In this document: piece after piece, positions 1 through 5,183 of the stretch | How the letters are laid out: each line of letters begins with the position of its first letter | How positions within the stretch are numbered: the first letter of the stretch is position 1 | NCBI GenBank assembly: GCA_963169595.1 | Contig: CAUJFM010000289.1 | Location: 1-8,608 of the forward strand | DNA from: Bacteroidota bacterium | GTDB lineage: Bacteria; Bacteroidota; Bacteroidia; Flavobacteriales_F; PHOS-HE28 | DNA length: 8,608 nt | Direction: 5' to 3' | Notes under the pieces: model-generated | What the model was told of the DNA's origin: nothing | The model's database searches: none | Seen by the model: the letters and a program-made list of their open reading frames with translations, nothing else | Position numbers and translations under genes: made by a program

Positions 1-1
1 G

Positions 2-598
2 GAGAGCCAGCGTCATGAGCATGCCGAGAAGGTCAATGTGTTCATCGCCGAGGTGTTGGAAGAGGCGGGACTTTCGCTGAAGGACCTGGATGCCGTGGCC
101 GTGGGCATCGGGCCCGGCAGCTATACCGGCCTGCGCATCGGTCTCAGCGCGGCCAAGGGCCTGTGCTACGCCCTGGAGGTCCCGCTCATCGGCCTCAGCA
201 CCCTGGGCACCCTGGCCCGGGCCGCCATCGATACGGCCAACACTCCCGTTGCCACCGTCCAGCCCATGGTCGACGCCCGTCGCATGGAGGTCTTCACCGG
301 CACCTACGATGCATCCGGACATGCTCTGGGTGATCATCATCCCTTGGTGCTGGATGAAGCCTGGGCCCAGCAAGCCAAAGGACGGCTGGTCTGCGGTGAT
401 GGGGCCGACAAGGCTGCGGCGCTTTGGGAGGCAGCTCCGGAGCTCATCCATCTTCCCGGGATAAGGCCCACGGCGGTCGCCATGTTCACCGAGGCGGAAC
501 GCCGCATGACGGAAGGGAAGTTCGACGACCTGGCCTACCTGGTGCCCGACTATGGCAAAGGGGCGAACGTGACGCAGCCCAAGAAAGGCGGGGCTTAG
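2..598 (+). CDS. tsaB: TsaB, tRNA threonylcarbamoyladenosine (t6A) biosynthesis protein; 5' end missing
   Basis: TsaB is the ASKHA-fold partner of TsaD in the TsaB-TsaD-TsaE complex, which transfers threonylcarbamoyl to A37 of tRNAs reading ANN codons in the cytoplasm. The reading frame is open from the window edge and 198 residues are visible. The family signature GPGSYTGLRIG lies at visible residues 37-47, followed by the conserved SAAKGLCYAL segment; the HAEK stretch before the first conserved helix (visible residues 7-10) is also typical. About 30 N-terminal residues, holding the first beta strands (MILAIDTS-like in the family), lie upstream. An in-frame GTG at 38 is internal and is not the start, because family sequence continues upstream of it. 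The C-terminus ends in a basic QPKK tail as in Bacteroidota homologues. The TAG stop overlaps the stop of the convergent gene by 4 nt, so no terminator fits between them. Confidence 0.93.
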   Translation, partial: ESQRHEHAEKVNVFIAEVLEEAGLSLKDLDAVAVGIGPGSYTGLRIGLSAAKGLCYALEVPLIGLSTLGTLARAAIDTANTPVATVQPMVDARRMEVFTGTYDASGHALGDHHPLVLDEAWAQQAKGRLVCGDGADKAAALWEAAPELIHLPGIRPTAVAMFTEAERRMTEGKFDDLAYLVPDYGKGANVTQPKKGGA

Positions 599-1095
599 AT
601 GCCGGCCAGGATCGCCAGCAGGGCGATCATCGGTTCATCCCCTTCCACGATGAGGATGGCATCGCCCTTGTTCGCGAAGGGTCCATCGGCGAGGAACACG
701 CGGTTCCCTTCCAGGATGAAGGCGCCTTCACCCTTGTTGCAGAAGGCCCCGTCACAGCGGAACACCTTGTTGCCTTCCACCAGCAGCACACCCTGGCCCC
801 GGTTGCAGAAGGGGCCCGCGCAGCGGAAGAGCTTGTTGTCCTCGGTCAGGTAGGCGCCCGGTCCGCGGGAGCCCATGCCGTCGATGGTGCGGAACACCTG
901 TGTGCCGTTGAACACGAAGAGGCAGCTGCCGCGCGACCCGAACGGACCGCAGGCCTGGAAGATGTGCCCGCGCTCGACCACATAGGCCGCATCGCCCGGA
1001 GTGGCGAAGGGACCATAGGCCCACCGCACCAGCCCCTGCTGGGCCGCGCTCACCTGCGAGGCCGCCAACAGCAGCAGGAGTAGCAGGCACCTCAT
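595..1095 (-). CDS. Secreted protein of six 22-residue tandem repeats, unrecognised family
   Basis: I do not recognise a named family. The 166-aa product starts with a Sec signal peptide (MRCLLLLLLLAASQVSAAQ, cleavage near residue 18). The mature part is almost entirely six tandem units of exactly 22 residues (26-47, 48-69, 70-91, 92-113, 114-135, 136-157). Within a unit, position 9 is Gly in all six, position 5 is Phe in five (Met in unit 3), position 16 is Glu in five and position 21 is Phe in five. The core pattern is GPF-x3-G near the start and E-x-N-x-VFR near the end, which suggests a beta-hairpin or beta-solenoid fold (inference). Cys occupies positions 1 and 6 of units 4 and 5 (C92/C97, C114/C119), and unit 2 has C49 and C58, so disulfides are possible in an exported protein. 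The last residues are hydrophobic (IALLAILAGI). It is the third gene of a leftward operon; its ATG overlaps the TGA of the gene before it (ATGA). The role is unknown; a structural or surface role is a guess. Confidence 0.8.
   Translation of the reverse strand: MRCLLLLLLLAASQVSAAQQGLVRWAYGPFATPGDAAYVVERGHIFQACGPFGSRGSCLFVFNGTQVFRTIDGMGSRGPGAYLTEDNKLFRCAGPFCNRGQGVLLVEGNKVFRCDGAFCNKGEGAFILEGNRVFLADGPFANKGDAILIVEGDEPMIALLAILAGI
625..1020 (-). repeat. Six in-frame 66-nt tandem coding repeats
   Basis: The coding DNA of the small secreted protein is a phase-locked series of six 66-nt units, one per 22-residue protein repeat, with no insertions or deletions between units. The units have diverged at base level but keep Gly codons at unit position 9 and Phe codons at positions 5 and 21. 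The two most similar neighbours are units 4 and 5, which share the Cys pair, the GNxVFR-type ending and FCN(R/K)G. This indicates expansion by tandem duplication followed by divergence under a fixed length constraint. Confidence 0.75.
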
Positions 1096-2012
1096 GGGCG
1101 TTGCTGGGCCACACCGCCCCGTTCGGTGGTGAACTTGATCACATGGATGGTGCCCGAGGCCATGTCCTTGGTGAGGCGGGCCGTGAGCAGCATCGTGGCC
1201 GCATCGTAGAGGAACTCGTCGCGCTCCACGTGCCGGTCATCATGCCACAGCTCGCCGGCCACCACATTGCCGGCCTCATCGTAACGCCAGGTGCGGCGCA
1301 TGGTGCGCTTCTCGGCCAGGTCGGGCTGTTCCACGCGCTCGGACAGCCGGCCCTTGTCGTCGTAAGTGAAGGTGATGCGCGACCGCCGGTTGCTGATCAG
1401 GTAGCGGTCCTCGATGCTGCGCAGGTAGCCCAGCCGGTCCTTGGTGTAGGTCTGCTCCCGGAAGGGCAGGCCGAGGTCGTTGGTGTACACGCGTTTCCAC
1501 ACGGTGTCGTTCACCGTCACGTAGCGGTAGTGCTCATCGCTGATGGCCGTGACCGTTCCCGGCACCAGGTGGTAGCGGTCGGTGCCCAGGTTCTCGATGC
1601 GGCTGTAGGTCTCGCGCACCACGCGGCCCTCCGGGTCGAACTGCTGATCGTAGGCGAAGTGGCCGCCCAGGTCGTTGCGCAGGCGGCGGCTGAGCCGGCC
1701 ATCGGCATCGTAGTTGAAGAGCACCGAGGCCGTGTCGCGACCGGTCCCCGGCTGGCCGAAGCTGTGGTTGGCATAGATGGTCCGTCCCAGCGCGTCGAAG
1801 CGGTAGAGGTGCTTCTCGCGCTGCTCGCGCATGGGTTCGTTGTCGCGCTTCACCAAGCGTTGCCCCACGATGGTGGTGATGCCATTGCGGGCGATGAACT
1901 TCTCGTTGAAGTGCAGGCCCCCCGGGTCATCCGTGCCGGGCAGCACCAGCAGGGTCTGCGCCTGCATCAGCAAGGGGGCGCACAGCAGCAACAGGGCGAT
2001 GTGGGTCCTCAT
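1092..2012 (-). CDS. Secreted YD-repeat-like protein
   Basis: The 306-aa product starts with a signal peptide (MRTHIALLLLCAPLLMQAQ, cleavage after about residue 18), so it is exported across the inner membrane. The mature part carries several units resembling the YD/RHS repeat core, x-YD-x2-G-R-L: YRFDALGR (70-77), FNYDADGRL (99-107), QFDPEGRV (124-131), FTYDDKGRL (215-223), WRYDEAGNV (242-250) and a degenerate FLYDAATML (267-275). Such short YD arrays are common in secreted Bacteroidota proteins of unknown role and probably form an extended beta structure; this one is far too short to be an RHS toxin cage and shows no toxin domain. The frame is open further upstream (to 2234), but that extension overlaps the preceding gene and looks like noise; the signal peptide and the ATGA overlap with the upstream stop fix the start at 2012. 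Its own TGA overlaps the next ATG in the same way. Confidence 0.8.
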   Translation of the reverse strand: MRTHIALLLLCAPLLMQAQTLLVLPGTDDPGGLHFNEKFIARNGITTIVGQRLVKRDNEPMREQREKHLYRFDALGRTIYANHSFGQPGTGRDTASVLFNYDADGRLSRRLRNDLGGHFAYDQQFDPEGRVVRETYSRIENLGTDRYHLVPGTVTAISDEHYRYVTVNDTVWKRVYTNDLGLPFREQTYTKDRLGYLRSIEDRYLISNRRSRITFTYDDKGRLSERVEQPDLAEKRTMRRTWRYDEAGNVVAGELWHDDRHVERDEFLYDAATMLLTARLTKDMASGTIHVIKFTTERGGVAQQRP

Positions 2013-2434
2013 GGCAGTTGGTTCAGCGCCTCGTCCACCGTGGCGACGGGCAGTTGGCAGGCTTGGTCCACGCATACAAAGATCGTGCTGGAGGGAAGGG
2101 AACGACGCTGCAGGTGCGGCAGGGTGCCGGTGGTCATGCCCGGGAATAAGAGGGTCTTGGGCACAGGGTGGGTCCCGAAGGCCCTGCGGAGCGGCAGCGC
2201 ATCGGGGCCGGCGATGGCTTCGTCCGCGAAGCACTCACGCGCCATCACATGGCACCAGTGGCAGCTGCTGTAGCCCACGCTTCCCAGCACCAGCTTGTTC
2301 CCGGCCTTTGCCTTGGCGAAGGCCTCCTCGCCCCAGGGGTGCCAGTCCACCGGGTTATAGGCATGCTGCTGCAGGTAGGGGCTGGGCTCGTGGATGAGCC
2401 GATTGGCCGGCCTGTTACTTTGGTGCGCGCCCAT
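2009..2434 (-). CDS. DUF255/YyaL (SSP411)-type thioredoxin-fold protein with large internal deletion
   Basis: The 141-aa product is the two ends of a much longer family protein joined in frame. Residues 11-75 match the N-terminus of YyaL/SSP411 proteins: NRLIHEPSPYL, HAYNPVDW, WGEEA and the thioredoxin-like CHWCHVM with C58 and C61, then FADEAIA. In full-length members this runs on into a stretch ending near KVDREERPD, followed by a glycosidase-like alpha/alpha toroid. Here it jumps near residue 76 to sequence resembling the extreme C-terminus of the family: a P(V/N)K-type segment, then TIFVCVDQACQLPV and VDEALNQLP (residues 117-141). From memory full-length members are about 670-700 aa, so some 500 or more residues are missing. 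No frameshift or stop is present. It heads the leftward operon, its TGA overlapping the next ATG. It may be a decayed gene retained for translational coupling, a small CxxC redox protein, or an assembly collapse. Function of even the full-length family is poorly known. Confidence 0.75.
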   Translation of the reverse strand: MGAHQSNRPANRLIHEPSPYLQQHAYNPVDWHPWGEEAFAKAKAGNKLVLGSVGYSSCHWCHVMARECFADEAIAGPDALPLRRAFGTHPVPKTLLFPGMTTGTLPHLQRRSLPSSTIFVCVDQACQLPVATVDEALNQLP

Positions 2435-3011
2435 GGACCCTCAAAGGAACGACCGTCCTCCCCGGCTGATCGGCCGTGGCGCCGCTGGCGATCAACACCG
2501 CCCAGTGAAGGGCGGGGTGAAGGAACGCTACTGGCCCGGCACCTTGATGAGCCTGGGGATCTTCGTGGGCCTGGGCAGTGTACTCACCGTGGTGCCCTGG
2601 ACCTTGGTGGACCCGGCCGAACTGTTCCGGTTCTTCCTCCTGCTGTGCTTCGTGGGGACCGTGCCGCCCTACATGGTGTCCGGCTGGCGCTTCGGCATGG
2701 AGCGGCTGGAGTGGTTCCTGTTCAACGTGCTGGCCGTGGGCCCCCTGCTCACCAGTGCCCTGCTCTGGCTCAATTTCCTGGCGCACGGGCCGGTCACCAC
2801 CACGGACCACGTGGTCGATGAGGTGGAGGAGGTGGCCGGGGTGCTGTACTACCGGTTCAAGGACGGCTTCCTGGACGAGTACACCCTGGCGCGGAGCATC
2901 TATCGGGACCGGTACCCCATCGTGGGCAATGCCGTGCATGTCAGCACCGCCGACGGCCTGTTCGGGGTGCCGGTGGTGGTGCGCAAGGAGCCTTTCGTCC
3001 TATCGCGCTGA
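2433..3011 (+). CDS. Three-helix membrane protein with soluble C-terminal domain, unrecognised
   Basis: I do not recognise a family. From ATG 2433 the product is 192 aa: a polar, Arg-rich N-terminus (1-36), three hydrophobic segments at about 37-58, 64-84 and 93-117, and a C-terminal soluble part (118-192) with an acidic stretch (VVDEVEEV) and a predicted beta-rich end. TM2 contains VPPYMVSGW and TM3 ends LLWLNFLAHG. It is probably an inner-membrane protein. The start is uncertain: ATG 2433 shares CATG with the divergent operon's ATG, while GTG codons at 2505 and 2517 (after AAGGGCGG) would give about 168 or 164 aa and keep all three helices. An ATG at 2394 is open but would overlap the neighbour's coding region by about 40 nt and is less likely. 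The 3' end overlaps the convergent lipoprotein gene by 12 nt (3000-3011). Confidence 0.65.
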   Translation: MDPQRNDRPPRLIGRGAAGDQHRPVKGGVKERYWPGTLMSLGIFVGLGSVLTVVPWTLVDPAELFRFFLLLCFVGTVPPYMVSGWRFGMERLEWFLFNVLAVGPLLTSALLWLNFLAHGPVTTTDHVVDEVEEVAGVLYYRFKDGFLDEYTLARSIYRDRYPIVGNAVHVSTADGLFGVPVVVRKEPFVLSR

Positions 3012-3476
3012 GCGCAGGTCGATGGTCTCTTCCAGTTCGAAGGGGAAGCGTTTCTTCAGCATGCCGGAACGCCCGGCCACCGTGCCCTTCGCGCCCAGCT
3101 TCAGTTCACCGGTGAGCGCACCGCCCAGCAGCATCAGCATCAGCGGTCCGCCCTGCAGGTCGGCATGGAGGTACACGGGGTAGACCCGGGTGGTCTTCCG
3201 CTCCAGCGTCAGGGTGGAATCGAGCATCCCCTTGCCCACGAAGCGGTCGTTCAGGTAGAGGTCCACATCGGGGTCCTCCACGTGGATGCGGAAGCCATTG
3301 GGGTTGTTCACCAGGGCGTCCACCCGCAGGGCCACCTGTTTCCCATCCATGCGCAGCACCTCCACGTGGGTGATGTCCTTCAGTTCCACCTCCTCGTAAC
3401 TGGAACAGGAGGCCAGCCCGAGGAGGAGGAGCAGGGGGAGCAGGCGGAATGCCATGAACGTGGTCCGGTAGCGCAT
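3000..3476 (-). CDS. LEA14/WHy-type (LEA type 2) lipoprotein
   Basis: The 158-aa product begins with a lipoprotein signal peptide: a short basic n-region (MRYR), a Leu-rich core and the lipobox LASC with Cys24 as the expected lipidated residue, so it should be anchored in the envelope. The mature part resembles the LEA14/water-stress-hypersensitivity beta-sandwich common in Bacteroidota: an ITHVEVL strand, VALRVDALVNNPNGF with the family-typical NPN (58-60), then alternating DVDLYLND, FVGKG and LTLERKTT strands. Family members are small lipoproteins of uncertain role, often linked loosely to stress or envelope maintenance. ATG at 3476 is chosen because the codons from there on show the GC-rich third positions of the gene; ATG at 3455 (MAFRLLP, 151 aa) also gives a good signal peptide. 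The longer open frame to 3638 runs through the palindromic element and is rejected. The TAG stop overlaps the convergent membrane-protein gene by 12 nt. Confidence 0.75.
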   Translation of the reverse strand: MRYRTTFMAFRLLPLLLLLGLASCSSYEEVELKDITHVEVLRMDGKQVALRVDALVNNPNGFRIHVEDPDVDLYLNDRFVGKGMLDSTLTLERKTTRVYPVYLHADLQGGPLMLMLLGGALTGELKLGAKGTVAGRSGMLKKRFPFELEETIDLRSAR

Positions 3477-3510
3477 GGCTATACGCAGGCAATTCCCGTA
3501 CCGGGCCTCA

Positions 3511-3672
3511 GGGCCTGTTCGGGATCTGCCCTTTTGAAGCGAGCGATGAGGGTTTGGCGACCAGACGAGGCGCGGAAACGGAGCATAGCCGGTGCTACGT
3601 GACGTTTTCCGCAACGAAGTATGGGCGCCAAAGACCATCGCGCAGCCGAATGCGTAGATGCCGAACAGGCTC
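3511..3672. repeat. Long imperfect palindrome, MITE/REP-like element in intergenic space
   Basis: About 162 bp that folds back on itself over its whole length. The ends are 12-bp inverted repeats with one mismatch: GGGCCTGTTCGG at 3511-3522 against CCGAACAGGCTC at 3661-3672. Inside them, matching segments follow in register with small bulges: GCGATG 3543-3548 with CATCGC 3636-3641; TTTGGCG 3553-3559 with CGCCAAA 3626-3632; GCGGAAACG 3572-3580 with CGTTTTCCGC 3603-3612; and at the tip TAGC 3586-3589 with GCTA 3594-3597 around a CGGT loop. It fills nearly the whole gap between the M20 peptidase stop (3673-3675) and the lipoprotein gene, both read leftwards, so it lies in a 3' UTR or leader if they are co-transcribed. 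It encodes no protein. A non-autonomous mobile repeat or a structured RNA/mRNA-processing element are both possible. I see no clear target-site duplication. Confidence 0.7.
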
Positions 3673-5049
3673 TTAAGCCTTGAAGCCGCTGGCCGCGAAG
3701 TGCTGGAAGAACCGCGGGATGGTCCGGATGCCCTGGAAGTAGTTGAAGACGCCGTACTTCTCGTTGGGGCTGTGGATGTTGTCGCTGTCCAAGCCGAAGC
3801 CGAGGAGCACGGTCTTTAGGCCCAGTTCGTGCTCGAAAAGGGCCACGATGGGGATGCTGCCGCCGCCGCGGGTGGGGATGGGCTTCTTGCCGAAGGTCTC
3901 CTCCATGGCCTTGCTGGCCGCCAGGTAGGCGGGGCTATCGATCGGTGTCACGGCCGCCTCACCGCCGTGGTGGGGCTTCACCACCACCTGGATGCCCGGA
4001 GGCGCGATGGATTCGAAGTGGTCCTTGAAGAGCTTCGTGATCACGTCGCTCTTCTGGTCGGGCACCAGGCGCATGCTGATCTTGGCGTAGGCCTTGGAGG
4101 GCAGCACGGTCTTGGCGCCCTCGCCGATGTAGCCGCCCCAGATGCCGTTCACGTCCAGCGTGGGACGGATGCTGCTGCGCTCCTCGCTGGTGTACCCTTT
4201 CTCGCCGCGCAGGCCGTTCACACCCAGGTCCTTCTTGTACTCCTCCTCGTCGAAGGGGGCTTCGGCCAGGGCATCGCGCTCGGCGGTGCTCAGCTCCTTC
4301 ACGGCCTCGTAGAAGCCGGGCACGGTGATGCGGCGGTCGGCGTCGTGCAGGCTGGCGATCATCTCGCACAGGGCGTTGATGGGGTTGGCCACGGCGCCGC
4401 CGTACACCCCGCTGTGCAGATCGCGGTTGGGGCCGGTCACCTCCACCTCCACGTAGCTGAGGCCGCGCAGACCGGTGTTGATGCTGGGCACATCGTTGGC
4501 GATCATCGAGGTGTCGCTGATCAGCACCACGTCGGCCGCCAGTTTCGCCTTGTTGTTCGACACGAACACGCCGAGGTTGTCGCTGCCCACTTCCTCCTCG
4601 CCCTCGATCATCACCTTCACGTTGCAGGGCAGGCCGCCGTTCTTCATCATGGCCTCGATGGCCTTCACATGCATGTAGAACTGGCCCTTGTCATCGGCGC
4701 TGCCGCGGGCGTAGATCATGCCGTCCTTGATCACCGGGTCGAAGGGGCCGCTGTGCCACAGGTCGAGGGGATCGGGGGGCTGCACATCGTAGTGGCCATA
4801 GACCAGCACCGTGGGGAGCTTCGGGTCCACGATCTTCTCTCCGTACACGATGGGATGCCCGGCGGTGGGGCACACCTCCACCTTGTCCAGCCCGGCCTCC
4901 ACCATGCGCTGCTTCACCGCCTCGGCACAGCGGGCCACGTCGGTCTTGTACTTGGGGTCGGCGCTCACGCTGGGGATGCGGAGCAGGTCGAGCAACTCGT
5001 TGAGGAACCGGTCCTTATGGGACTCGATGTAGGTGTCGATGGCGTGCAC
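3673..5049 (-). CDS. M20-family metallo-dipeptidase (carnosinase/PepV-like)
   Basis: A cytoplasmic M20 peptidase of 458 aa, a normal length for the dipeptidase branch (CNDP2-like); no signal peptide. It should hydrolyse dipeptides or similar small amide substrates with two metal ions. The whole ligand set is present: H86 and D88 in GHYDVQPPDP, bridging D119 in RGSADDKGQ, the EGEEEVGS motif with E152 (general base) and E153 (ligand), D179 in ISDTS, and H426 in DNIHSPNE. H212 in LHSGVYGG corresponds to the His that closes the active site across the dimer, and the lid domain fills about 190-370; GGGSIPI (396-402) is also typical. The start is a GTG at 5049-5047; no better upstream ATG in frame was seen, and the initial helix (IDTYIESHKDRFLNEL) fits the family N-terminus. 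It is divergent from the large surface-protein gene, with 134 bp between them. Its TAA abuts the palindromic element. Confidence 0.93.
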   Translation of the reverse strand: MHAIDTYIESHKDRFLNELLDLLRIPSVSADPKYKTDVARCAEAVKQRMVEAGLDKVEVCPTAGHPIVYGEKIVDPKLPTVLVYGHYDVQPPDPLDLWHSGPFDPVIKDGMIYARGSADDKGQFYMHVKAIEAMMKNGGLPCNVKVMIEGEEEVGSDNLGVFVSNNKAKLAADVVLISDTSMIANDVPSINTGLRGLSYVEVEVTGPNRDLHSGVYGGAVANPINALCEMIASLHDADRRITVPGFYEAVKELSTAERDALAEAPFDEEEYKKDLGVNGLRGEKGYTSEERSSIRPTLDVNGIWGGYIGEGAKTVLPSKAYAKISMRLVPDQKSDVITKLFKDHFESIAPPGIQVVVKPHHGGEAAVTPIDSPAYLAASKAMEETFGKKPIPTRGGGSIPIVALFEHELGLKTVLLGFGLDSDNIHSPNEKYGVFNYFQGIRTIPRFFQHFAASGFKA

Positions 5050-5076
5050 GGTGGTAGGGTTCTCGTATGGTGGGGG

Positions 5077-5084
5077 CGAAGATA
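5077..5084 (-). promoter_or_regulatory. Candidate Bacteroidota -7 element for the M20 peptidase gene
   Basis: On the minus strand this reads TATCTTCG, one base from the Bacteroidota sigma-A -7 consensus TAnnTTTG. It sits 27 nt upstream of the GTG start, leaving a short leader as is common in the phylum. A -33 TTG lies about 23 nt further upstream, slightly beyond the usual spacing, so support is modest. For the divergent gene on the plus strand I see TATTTTTC (5153-5160) as a weaker candidate without a well-spaced -33 box. Confidence 0.35.
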
Positions 5085-5183
5085 GCCCCGACCCTCCAAG
5101 GGGCAGGCAACCTTTCCCGGGTCATCGGGGTCATCAGTTTGAACGGAACACGTATTTTTCAACACGTTATCCCAACCGGTCGG

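Noticed and set aside
625..1020. Regular 66-nt spacing as a CRISPR array
   Set aside because: Units are contiguous, coding and diverged, with no identical repeats separated by unique spacers.
424..1083. 219-codon plus-strand frame with repeated Ala/Glu/His pattern
   Set aside because: It overlaps the end of tsaB and mirrors the 66-nt repeats of the minus-strand gene; the periodicity is inherited from the opposite strand, where a signal peptide and conserved repeat residues are found.
1092..2012. YD-like protein as an RHS polymorphic toxin
   Set aside because: It is only about 300 residues, has a few degenerate YD units, no RHS core and no toxin or immunity gene next to it.
2013..2234. N-terminal extension of the YD-like protein by 74 codons
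   Set aside because: Overlaps the CxxC gene entirely, is Arg/Pro-rich noise, and would bury a clean signal peptide starting at 2012.
1101..2273. 390-codon open frame on the plus strand
   Set aside because: Antisense to the YD-like gene; composition is dominated by Val, Ala, His and Gly as expected from reading a GC-rich gene backwards, with no domain or signal peptide.
3477..3638. N-terminal extension of the LEA14-like lipoprotein by 54 codons
   Set aside because: It would be encoded inside the palindromic element and would place the lipobox far from the N-terminus.
3511..3672. Palindrome as a simple Rho-independent terminator
   Set aside because: The fold is about 160 bp with bulges and no run of T directly after a compact GC stem on either strand.
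3829..5085. 418-codon open frame on the plus strand
   Set aside because: Antisense shadow of the M20 peptidase, which has a full set of catalytic motifs; the shadow is a His/Val/Gly-rich low-information product.
5067..5183. N-terminal extension of the large surface protein by 39 codons
   Set aside because: Signal peptide begins at 5184, matching the paralogue's N-terminus in length; the extension lies in the divergent promoter region.
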